Positions 1-5,155 of a stretch of 5,885 nt of DNA are shown here, one piece after another. Source of the DNA: Calditrichaceae bacterium (GTDB lineage: Bacteria; Calditrichota; Calditrichia; Calditrichales; Calditrichaceae). Made by a program: the position numbers and the translations under genes. Location of the stretch: positions 1-5,885 of the forward strand of contig JAUVIB010000223.1 in the NCBI GenBank assembly GCA_030592985.1. Reading direction: 5' to 3'. Below the pieces are notes generated by a model. It saw only the letters and a program-made list of their open reading frames with translations. It was not told the DNA's origin and did not search any database. The first letter of the stretch is position 1. Every line of letters starts with the position of its first letter.

Positions 1-633
1 GAAAGTTCCCCACTCGAACAAGTTGCAACCGCAAACAACCATTAGGGCACGTTCTGAATTTTTCTTCAGGGCAAGCGCCTTTTCCCGCAGGGCAAACCAA
101 AAGTCCTCATCAGCGGCATGATCCCACGGACTGTGTACAAGCGCTGCCCACAGGACTTTTTCCATGGCTTGTGGCAAATCCTGATAATCAGAAGGATATC
201 CGTCGAGATATGGAAAGAAGGTCTGATCGAAAAATATACCGCTATCGGGCATTTTCGCAATCAAAGTGCCGTCTGCCGAAAACGCGTTCCAACTACCGTC
301 GGCTTGCTTCTCAGGTTGGAACCATACCGGATATTGCGCCTTACTTCCATCGGCAAGTTTGATATCATACCAATCGGCGTCGTGTGTATTAAATGCTCTG
401 CCAATATCAAGAACATCAGCGCCGAAGCGATCTAAAATTGCGTCCTCGGGCTGTGCAAGCTGCTGAACAACATCATAGACCCGGGTATTGCCCTGCTTGA
501 TTCCCAAGTAATTCTTAAGGTTGTTATAAGCAATCGCAGAGATACCTGAGCTTGGGGTTGAACCCAAATCCACAGGAATCCGGTCAGGTTGCTGATGGTT
601 AATGCTTGCCAGAATACGTTCCCTCGATGTCAT
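1..633 (-). CDS. Uroporphyrinogen decarboxylase (URO-D)-like protein, 3' end outside window
   Basis: This reading frame stays open for 211 codons from ATG at 633-631 to the left edge, so the C-terminal part is missing. The N-terminus reads TSRERILASINHQQPDRIPV, the typical opening of URO-D-superfamily proteins (R-x-R-x-x-x-x-x-x-x-H-x-x-P-D-R-x-P). It continues with DLGSTPSSGISAIAY at about residues 22-36, a form found in divergent catabolic-context homologues rather than true HemE. The start is well fixed: the ATG overlaps the TGA of the preceding mutarotase gene (ATGA), and GGAGGT lies at 651-646, 12 nt upstream. It is the last visible gene of a minus-strand set with the mutarotase and a second URO-D-like gene. 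The family includes heme-pathway decarboxylases and zinc methyltransferases of the MtaA/CmuA type. The metal-binding half is not visible, so the reaction cannot be assigned. The family call is firm; the function is unknown. Confidence 0.85.
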   Translation of the reverse strand, partial: MTSRERILASINHQQPDRIPVDLGSTPSSGISAIAYNNLKNYLGIKQGNTRVYDVVQQLAQPEDAILDRFGADVLDIGRAFNTHDADWYDIKLADGSKAQYPVWFQPEKQADGSWNAFSADGTLIAKMPDSGIFFDQTFFPYLDGYPSDYQDLPQAMEKVLWAALVHSPWDHAADEDFWFALREKALALKKNSERALMVVCGCNLFEWGTF

Positions 634-953
634 TCGCAATGGAAGACCTCCTCCATGTCCGCCCACCATTCGCCTTTCGTCCTGGTTTCCAAGGGGTGCT
701 GGCAGGGCTTACAGACATCCCACCATTTTTGAGTTATTGGATCCGCTGCCATAATAGCCATATCCTCCTCAAAATTTTCACCAACATATTCAAAGTAACT
801 GAAAAGGTAGCCATCTTTATGGTAAATAGAATAATTACGGATATTACACTTTTTAATCGTATTCAGAACTTTCGGCCAAACTTCAGCATGCAATTTTTTA
901 TATTCTTCGAACTTTTCTGGCTTTACTTTAATTACTGATCCGTACCGTTTCAT
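630..953 (-). CDS. rhaM: L-rhamnose mutarotase family protein (RhaM/DUF718-like)
   Basis: The 107-residue product matches the length (about 104 aa) and layout of RhaM, a small dimeric ferredoxin-like-fold enzyme of the cytoplasm that interconverts the alpha and beta anomers of L-rhamnose. Visible family features are Tyr18, His22 in KLHAEVWP (the His proposed as catalytic in E. coli RhaM), NYSIY at 40-44 with Tyr41, the WW pair at 77-78, and a C-terminal EEVFH matching the conserved EVF ending. The ATG at 953 is preceded by GGAGGT at 964-959 with 5 nt spacing. The gene begins 40 bp after the upstream URO-D-like gene and its TGA overlaps the next ATG, so all three are probably cotranscribed. 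No rhamnose isomerase, kinase or aldolase is visible. The family also has members next to L-fucose genes, so the sugar could be rhamnose, fucose or a methylated derivative. The family call is firm; the substrate is inferred. Confidence 0.88.
   Translation of the reverse strand: MKRYGSVIKVKPEKFEEYKKLHAEVWPKVLNTIKKCNIRNYSIYHKDGYLFSYFEYVGENFEEDMAIMAADPITQKWWDVCKPCQHPLETRTKGEWWADMEEVFHCE
646..651 (-). promoter_or_regulatory. Ribosome binding site for the downstream URO-D-like gene
   Basis: GGAGGT (part of a longer GGAGGAGG at 654-647) sits inside the mutarotase codons for Glu-Glu-Val near its C-terminus. It lies 12 nt before the ATG at 633. This is slightly long spacing, but the match to anti-Shine-Dalgarno is strong. 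Together with the ATGA stop/start overlap it indicates translational coupling of the two genes. Confidence 0.6.
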
Positions 954-993
954 TACATACCTCCGAATATTTTATCTGAATTTTCTCTTGCTT

Positions 994-2199
994 TTAAATT
1001 TCCACATCAAATTCACCAAGATCGAGTGGATAATGGCCATTTTCTTTCACTAAGCGCACAATATAATCATACGTCTGTCCGGAAACGCCGGAAGAGACAG
1101 AATGGTCTGACTGAAATATATATCCACCGCCTTTAGCCGCGTTCAACTTTCGCAATACCTCTTTGCGAATCAATTCTTTGTCACCGGTCTCCCATATTTG
1201 AATATTACTGTTTCCACAAAAACCTATCTTATGCCCAAATTTTTTTCTCAATTCAACTACGTCCATATCAGCTTTTGCTTCAAGGGGATTATACGCATCA
1301 ATGCCCATTTCAATGAAATCATTAAAAATTTCATTTACCTTGCCGCACCCATGGTAAATTACATTCAGATCATTCTCGTGACAATAATCCGAAATAGCTT
1401 TTACCCAGGGCTTGAAATATTCTCTCCAATAGTCCGGTGAAAAAAGCATACCATTCCTGTAAGCAACATCTCCCCAGATAACAAAGCCATCAAGCAATCC
1501 ATTAGCCGCCTGAATCTGGGCTTTAGCACAATCCAGGTAAAACTGTCCAATGCGATTAATGACCTTACCTAATTGTTCAGGATACATTCCGATCCAGAGC
1601 AGGGTATTTCCCTGGCCGATTAAACGTGTCAGGCACTCACTGCATTCTATTATACTTCCATAAACAGCAAAGTCCGGGCGCAGCGATTTGACCGTTTCGA
1701 TCCATGGTGGAGAGTTACGTGAAAAGCCGTCTCCTACCCCGGCTATCTGGTTGTCGCCGGCACTAAAATAGCGTCTTTTGTCGTATGGATTGTCAAATTC
1801 AAAAACTTCAAGTTTTTCAATAGTATCGGTGTCCCAGCTTAAAAATTCCGGCATGGGAAAATCAAACTTTTTGCGAATGACTGCTTCAAAACCGGTTTTA
1901 ACAATCACTTCCTGATCATTCTCTTTTAATATCTCAAAAGGCTTGATATGCGGATCCATATTGGGAACGGTAACAATCCAATCGAAATCATAATAGTAAT
2001 AAGGGTCCGCATCGTCCTGCAACCCGAGATCCTTTCTCCAGCGGTCAATAAAACTTCCCCAGAAAAAGTCACTAATTGGAATACGGTCAGGCTCCTGATG
2101 GTGTAATGCTTTGTTCATACGTTTAAGTTTTTCAAGAGTACTTTTTTTTCGCTCAGTTGTTTTATTTTGGATCATTCTATTTCCTTGAAGGGTTTCCAT
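994..2199 (-). CDS. URO-D-superfamily protein, putative zinc methyltransferase-like
   Basis: A complete 401-codon frame. The URO-D opening motif appears as ALHHQEPDRIP at 31-41. The C-terminal half carries a putative metal site: His283-Gly-Cys285 (IYHGCGKV) followed by Cys328 (GFCGNSN). This His-x-Cys...Cys pattern is seen in the zinc methyltransferases MtaA/CmuA and is absent from heme-pathway HemE. Other conserved-looking stretches are WGDVAY (242-247) and QSDHSV (363-368). These features suggest methyl transfer or a related reaction in the cytoplasm. No corrinoid protein is visible to confirm it. The start is uncertain. The upstream-most ATG at 2199 has only a weak purine run before it. 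An in-frame ATG at 2175 (residue 9) has AAGGA at 2186-2182 with 6 nt spacing and may be the true start. It is the first gene of the leftward set with the mutarotase and the second URO-D-like gene. The two URO-D proteins are dissimilar beyond the family signature, so this is not a recent duplication. Confidence 0.85.
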   Translation of the reverse strand: METLQGNRMIQNKTTERKKSTLEKLKRMNKALHHQEPDRIPISDFFWGSFIDRWRKDLGLQDDADPYYYYDFDWIVTVPNMDPHIKPFEILKENDQEVIVKTGFEAVIRKKFDFPMPEFLSWDTDTIEKLEVFEFDNPYDKRRYFSAGDNQIAGVGDGFSRNSPPWIETVKSLRPDFAVYGSIIECSECLTRLIGQGNTLLWIGMYPEQLGKVINRIGQFYLDCAKAQIQAANGLLDGFVIWGDVAYRNGMLFSPDYWREYFKPWVKAISDYCHENDLNVIYHGCGKVNEIFNDFIEMGIDAYNPLEAKADMDVVELRKKFGHKIGFCGNSNIQIWETGDKELIRKEVLRKLNAAKGGGYIFQSDHSVSSGVSGQTYDYIVRLVKENGHYPLDLGEFDVEI

Positions 2200-2237
2200 A
2201 GTTTTTCCAACCCAATGATTAGCCTATGGTCGTCTTT

Positions 2238-2265
2238 AATCTAACTCGAAAAAAAAGAGAAGCAA
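2238..2265 (-). promoter_or_regulatory. Possible promoter of the URO-D/mutarotase operon
   Basis: On the minus strand, TTGCTT (2265-2260) and TAGATT (2243-2238) are separated by 16 nt, with the latter about 40 nt before the first gene's start. The matches to TTGACA and TATAAT are only 3/6 and 4/6. The -35 part overlaps an imperfect palindrome at 2259-2274 (GAAG..AGCT..CTTC), which could be an operator. The rest of 2200-2378 shows no other clear signal. This is a weak candidate. Confidence 0.22.
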
Positions 2266-2378
2266 GCTGCCTTCGGTTTTGAGCTGGGAAGAAGTAAAAT
2301 GCTCACTGGATGTAGATAAATACGTATAGAAAGTGAAGAGGCTCAACTAAATATCTTTGTATCAAAAAGGTTCAAAAT

Positions 2379-2415
2379 AAAAAAAAGGGAATAGAGTGCA
2401 AAAACTCTATTCCCT
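2379..2415 (-). terminator. Rho-independent terminator for the minus-strand synthetase/FadL unit
   Basis: A perfect 12-bp stem is formed by 2386-2397 and 2404-2415 (core GGGAATAGAGT / ACTCTATTCCC) with a 6-nt loop. On the minus strand it is followed directly by a run of eight T residues (2386-2379). It lies 26 bp after the stop of the FadL-like remnant, so it was presumably that gene's terminator. No other terminator is seen between the acyl-CoA synthetase and this point. It also separates this unit from the URO-D operon. Confidence 0.9.
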
Positions 2416-2440
2416 CATAAATGTAATAAAATATTACAAA

Positions 2441-2875
2441 TTAAAATACATAACCAAGGCCAATACTAAAAGCAAATACATTTAATTGGTGTTTTCCGGC
2501 CATATTTTCCGGATAATAAGAATTGGCAGGATAATACTCTACTTCTCTTTCTGCGCCGAATAAATACTCAAAAGCAAAATCTATATTAATACTGCCGGTA
2601 GTGAATGTACCACCCGCTGTAGCAACATGATTTGTTGACGAAGGAAATAGTATATTCAATGTTTCATCCGGACCCGGCGCCGGATCATAATAATAACCAA
2701 CGCGTAAAGCAAAAGGATCACTTACATAATATTCAGCTCCGAGACGAATTTGAGTAGCGTCTTTCCATTTTAATAAAAACTCTCCTTCTTGCCAGGCCGC
2801 ATATTTAGAAGTGTCAAAATAGTATCATTCGGTGATAGAAGCTTTAGAGCCTTTGAAGTGTGAAAAAATATACAT
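2441..2875 (-). pseudogene. C-terminal remnant of a FadL/OmpP1/TodX-type outer-membrane transport protein
   Basis: From TGA at 2827-2825 to TAA at 2443-2441 the frame encodes 127 residues with the hallmark C-terminal part of the FadL porin family: KWKDATQIRLGAEYYVSD, then LRVGYYYDPAPGP, a Pro-containing loop, and a final beta strand ending in Phe (FSIGLGYVF), as expected for barrel insertion. FadL proteins are usually over 400 aa and move long-chain fatty acids or hydrocarbons across the outer membrane. Upstream in the same frame, 16 more codons (MYIFSHFKGSKASITE) look like the preceding family strand but are cut off by the TGA and a further in-frame TAA at 2881-2879. The signal peptide, hatch and most of the barrel are missing. 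The only in-frame start-like codons (ATG at 2875, TTG at 2659) have no good ribosome binding site. It begins 22 bp after the acyl-CoA synthetase stop. A sequencing error could explain the TGA but not the absent 5' part. Confidence 0.8.
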
Positions 2876-2897
2876 TTTTTACAATTATCTGAATTCA

Positions 2898-4688
2898 CTA
2901 TGCCATGTACATTTTCTCAATCATTTCCTTATAATTTTCTTCCAATATTTTCCTTTTAATTTTTAAAGTAGGTGTAATTTCACCTTTTTCCTGGGAGAAG
3001 GGCTCACTTAAAAGTCTGAATTTTTTTATCATTTCGTATTTAGCTAACGGCATGGAAATTTCTTGTAGACGCTTCTCATAAAAAGTCAGCACACGCTCGT
3101 TACGCACTAATTCAGCAATTGATGAATAATTGATTTCATGTGCCTTCGCATATTCTTCTAATGCCTCGAAAGACGGTACAATCAAGGCTGTGATGTATCT
3201 CCTCTTATCACCGATGACGGTAATTTGCTCAATATAATAATCTTTTCCAAAAAGTGATTCGATCCTCTGCGGGGCAATATTTTTACCACCGGCCGTAATG
3301 ATGATGTCTTTTTTACGGTCTGTGATATGCAGAAATTCTTCGTCATCCATGTACCCGATATCCCCGGTTTTAAACCATCCATCGGTTGTGAATACTTCTG
3401 CGGTTAATTCCGGTTTTCGAAAATATCCTTTCATTACATTGTCACCTTTAACCAGAATCTCCCCGTCTTCAGCGATTTTTACCCGACAAATACTCACCAC
3501 GGTTCCCGGTGTGCCAAACTTAAACCGGTCCTGGCGATTACAGGTAATAACAGGTGAGGTTTCCGTGAGTCCGTATCCCTGGGCAATAAATATTCCGGCT
3601 GCAAAGAAAAATTCTTCAATTTCCGGGGATAATGGCGCACCTCCGGCAGAAAAAAAGTTTAAACGACCGCCCATTATTGCACGAATTTTATTTAGAACCA
3701 GAGATCTGGCCATATTATGTTTCAGATTCAGGGAAAAAGATATCTTCTCTTTTCTAAAAGATTTATACTGGTATTCCCGGCCTGTGCGTATTGCCCAGTT
3801 GAAGAGTTTTCTTTTTAAATCGGATGCCTCTTCCAGGCGGGCATAAGCCGTTGCATACATTTTCTCGTACAATCTCGGAACGCCAACCATGAAAGTAGGT
3901 CGTACTTCCTTGAAATATTCCAATATATCCCTGGGGTTCTCACAATAATAAACTGTGACGCCATGCGATTGTGTCCAGTGGGTCGAAGATTTTTGGTACG
4001 AATGACTAAATGGCAGAAAACACAGCTCAATATCATTTTCACCAATATTAAAGAGTGGATCCAACGCAATAAACTGACTGAACAAATTTGCCTGAGTCAG
4101 CATTACACCTTTGGGAGTGCCGGAAGTTCCGGATGTATAAATAATAGTGGCAATATCATCTTCCACTGAGCCGGCAAAACGGTTTTTATATTCTGTTTCA
4201 TTTGAAGCGGCCAAGCCCTTTTTGACAAAATCATCAAAATATAAGATATTTCTGTCCTGCTTGATTTTGACAGAATTATCAAATACCACTATTTGTTTTA
4301 AGAATTCATTGTTGGGAAAAAACTGCATCACCTTATCATACTGTTCCTGTCCGCCCACAAAGAGGATACCAATTTCCGCATCATTAATGATGTATTCAGC
4401 TTCCGGCGCTGAATTTGTGGCATAAATAGTTGTGGTAATTCCGCGTATTCCCATGATGCCGTAATCGGCGATCGTCCACTGTGGTTTATTCTGAGAATAG
4501 ATACCAACCCGTTCCTGCTCCCCCAGCTCGCATTCCAGCAGCGCCTTTGAAATGCATTTTATCTGATTTCCCATTTCTTCCCAACTAATACTTTCCCATT
4601 GACCGGATTTTTTATAATACAGAGCCGGTTTTTTGTTATACTTTTGAACTCTGGCAAGAATCATTTTGGTTAAATGCGTTTGAGACAT
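2898..4688 (-). CDS. Long-chain acyl-CoA synthetase (AMP-forming, FadD-like)
   Basis: The product activates long-chain fatty acids with ATP and CoA to acyl-CoA through an acyl-adenylate, probably at the inner face of the cytoplasmic membrane. ANL-superfamily motifs appear in order; positions count from the GTG at 4694, so subtract 2 for the chosen start. They are IYTSGTSGTPKG at 185-196 (P-loop), VGVPRLYEKMYA at 270-281 (typical of long-chain synthetases), AQGYGLTETSP at 371-381, WFKTGDIG at 440-447 with Asp445, DRKKDIIITAGGKNIAP at 459-475, and the C-terminal Lys578 in GEITPTLKIKRK, the adenylation lysine. The length of about 596 aa is normal. ATG at 4688 was chosen because GGAG at 4697-4694 lies 5 nt upstream; the GTG at 4694 overlaps that GGAG. 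The stop is TAG. A FadL-type porin remnant follows, suggesting a former uptake-plus-activation pair. The exact chain-length preference cannot be read. LPFSHSYQKS replaces the more usual LPLSH.FER, a small deviation. Confidence 0.93.
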   Translation of the reverse strand: MSQTHLTKMILARVQKYNKKPALYYKKSGQWESISWEEMGNQIKCISKALLECELGEQERVGIYSQNKPQWTIADYGIMGIRGITTTIYATNSAPEAEYIINDAEIGILFVGGQEQYDKVMQFFPNNEFLKQIVVFDNSVKIKQDRNILYFDDFVKKGLAASNETEYKNRFAGSVEDDIATIIYTSGTSGTPKGVMLTQANLFSQFIALDPLFNIGENDIELCFLPFSHSYQKSSTHWTQSHGVTVYYCENPRDILEYFKEVRPTFMVGVPRLYEKMYATAYARLEEASDLKRKLFNWAIRTGREYQYKSFRKEKISFSLNLKHNMARSLVLNKIRAIMGGRLNFFSAGGAPLSPEIEEFFFAAGIFIAQGYGLTETSPVITCNRQDRFKFGTPGTVVSICRVKIAEDGEILVKGDNVMKGYFRKPELTAEVFTTDGWFKTGDIGYMDDEEFLHITDRKKDIIITAGGKNIAPQRIESLFGKDYYIEQITVIGDKRRYITALIVPSFEALEEYAKAHEINYSSIAELVRNERVLTFYEKRLQEISMPLAKYEMIKKFRLLSEPFSQEKGEITPTLKIKRKILEENYKEMIEKMYMA

Positions 4689-4693
4689 ATCCA

Positions 4694-4697
4694 CTCC
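4694..4697 (-). promoter_or_regulatory. Ribosome binding site deciding the acyl-CoA synthetase start
   Basis: GGAG lies 5 nt before the ATG at 4688. It overlaps the alternative in-frame GTG at 4694, which therefore has no usable site of its own. This favours the ATG. Confidence 0.65.
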
Positions 4698-4722
4698 ATT
4701 ATTCAGTTGATTGGTTTAACAA

Positions 4723-4738
4723 GTTAGAACGTTAGTTC
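4723..4738. repeat. Tandem 8-mer with internal palindrome, possible operator of the acyl-CoA synthetase
   Basis: GTTAGAAC is followed directly by GTTAGTTC. Within it, GAAC-GTTA-GTTC (4727-4738) is a short palindrome. It lies 34-50 nt upstream of the synthetase ATG, where a repressor such as a TetR-family fatty-acid regulator could act. This role is inferred from position only. Confidence 0.3.
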
Positions 4739-4867
4739 AGTATCTCATTAGAGTTGTCGAAATCAGCGCTCCGGTAAATGTCATTTTAGGATAATTGAAG
4801 GCTAATTTATTGGTTTTTTCTAAAACCAAGCTCATGTTATGTTCTTAAGTTCGTAAAAGAAACAATT

Positions 4868-4886
4868 CACTATTGTAAAAATAGTG
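4868..4886. repeat. Perfect inverted repeat CACTATT-5-AATAGTG, possible operator
   Basis: Two perfect 7-bp arms (4868-4874 and 4880-4886) are separated by GTAAA. On the minus strand it lies just downstream of the weak TTGAAA/AATAAT promoter candidate, where a bound repressor would block transcription toward the acyl-CoA synthetase. There is no T-run, so a terminator is unlikely. Confidence 0.35.
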
Positions 4887-4920
4887 TAAAATTATTTGCA
4901 GATTAGATCGTTTTCAAAAT

Positions 4921-5012
4921 AACCTGATTGGAATGAACCTAGCGAATTTTCATTCTCCGAAGGAGTCCTTTGGACGAATAATTCTATTTGCGATAATTAC
5001 AGCAATCCGGTT
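4921..5012. repeat. About 92-bp nested palindromic element, possibly a dispersed MITE/REP-like repeat
   Basis: The outer ends AACCTGATTG (4921-4930) and CAATCCGGTT (5003-5012) are inverted repeats matching at 9 of 10 positions. Inside, GAATGAA (4931-4937) pairs with TTCATTC (4949-4955). TCCGAAGGA (4956-4964) pairs with TCCTTTGGA (4966-4974) at 8 of 9 positions, extended by ATTC (4952-4955) and GAAT (4976-4979). The whole could fold into a long imperfect hairpin or cruciform. No coding frame or transposase is present. Its nature as a mobile or dispersed element is inferred from structure. Confidence 0.5.
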
Positions 5013-5035
5013 TTTAACTAAAAAATTAAAAATCC

Positions 5036-5113
5036 AACGCAGAGGACGCAGAGAAACGATTTTTTATTAAGAGTAGATTTTTCATTTCTGCGAACTCTGC
5101 GGTCTCTGCGTTT
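5036..5113. repeat. CGCAGAG 9-bp-period inverted repeat, possible terminator of the isomerase gene
   Basis: The left arm carries two 9-mers of the form CGCAGAGNN (5038-5046 and 5047-5055). The right arm carries three in inverted orientation (5084-5092, 5093-5101 and 5102-5110; the innermost reads CGCAGAAAT). The arms pair as 9 bp (5036-5044 with 5104-5112), a 2-nt mismatch, then 7 bp (5047-5053 with 5095-5101). On the minus strand the hairpin lies 43 nt after the isomerase stop and is followed by a T-rich stretch (GGATTTTTAATTTTTT), so it could end that transcript. The long loop of about 40 nt makes this less typical. Confidence 0.6.
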
Positions 5114-5155
5114 AAATATTTTTGGGTCTATATCGTTTTCTATGGGTAATTATAG

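Larger units (their letters stand above)
4689..5155. other. Gene-free region rich in inverted repeats
   Basis: No convincing coding frame is seen on either strand between the acyl-CoA synthetase start and the isomerase stop. In order the region holds a GTTAGAAC-GTTAGTTC repeat (4723-4738), a TTGGTTTT/AAAACCAA hairpin (4810-4829), a CACTATT/AATAGTG palindrome (4868-4886), a nested palindromic element (4921-5012) and a CGCAGAG inverted repeat (5036-5113). It must also carry the promoter of the acyl-CoA synthetase. The best candidate is TTGAAA (4917-4912) with AATAAT (4896-4891) at 15-nt spacing, which is weak. Confidence 0.6.

Noticed and set aside
118..435. 105-codon plus-strand open frame
   Set aside because: It is antisense to the first URO-D-like gene, has low-complexity unlikely protein sequence, and carries no family motif.
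606..938. 110-codon plus-strand open frame
   Set aside because: It is antisense to the mutarotase gene, which has clear family residues.
1..2199. The URO-D-like genes as heme-synthesis hemE
   Set aside because: Two different copies lie next to a sugar mutarotase, one has a His-x-Cys...Cys site not found in HemE, and no other heme gene is visible.
2441..2659. Independent 72-residue small gene starting at TTG
   Set aside because: The frame continues upstream with FadL-family sequence, the TTG has no ribosome binding site, and the product would be only the last beta strands of a barrel.
2825..2827. TGA recoding (selenocysteine or sense codon) in the porin
   Set aside because: The mutarotase gene ends with TGA normally, a further in-frame TAA lies upstream, and the 5' two thirds of the gene is missing, so decay is the simpler reading.
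3298..3846. 182-codon plus-strand open frame
   Set aside because: It lies entirely antisense to the acyl-CoA synthetase, whose motifs are unambiguous, and its translation shows no recognisable domain.
4810..4829. TTGGTTTT/AAAACCAA hairpin as a terminator
   Set aside because: The stem is AT-rich and no T-run follows on either strand. It also lies upstream of a gene start rather than after a gene end.
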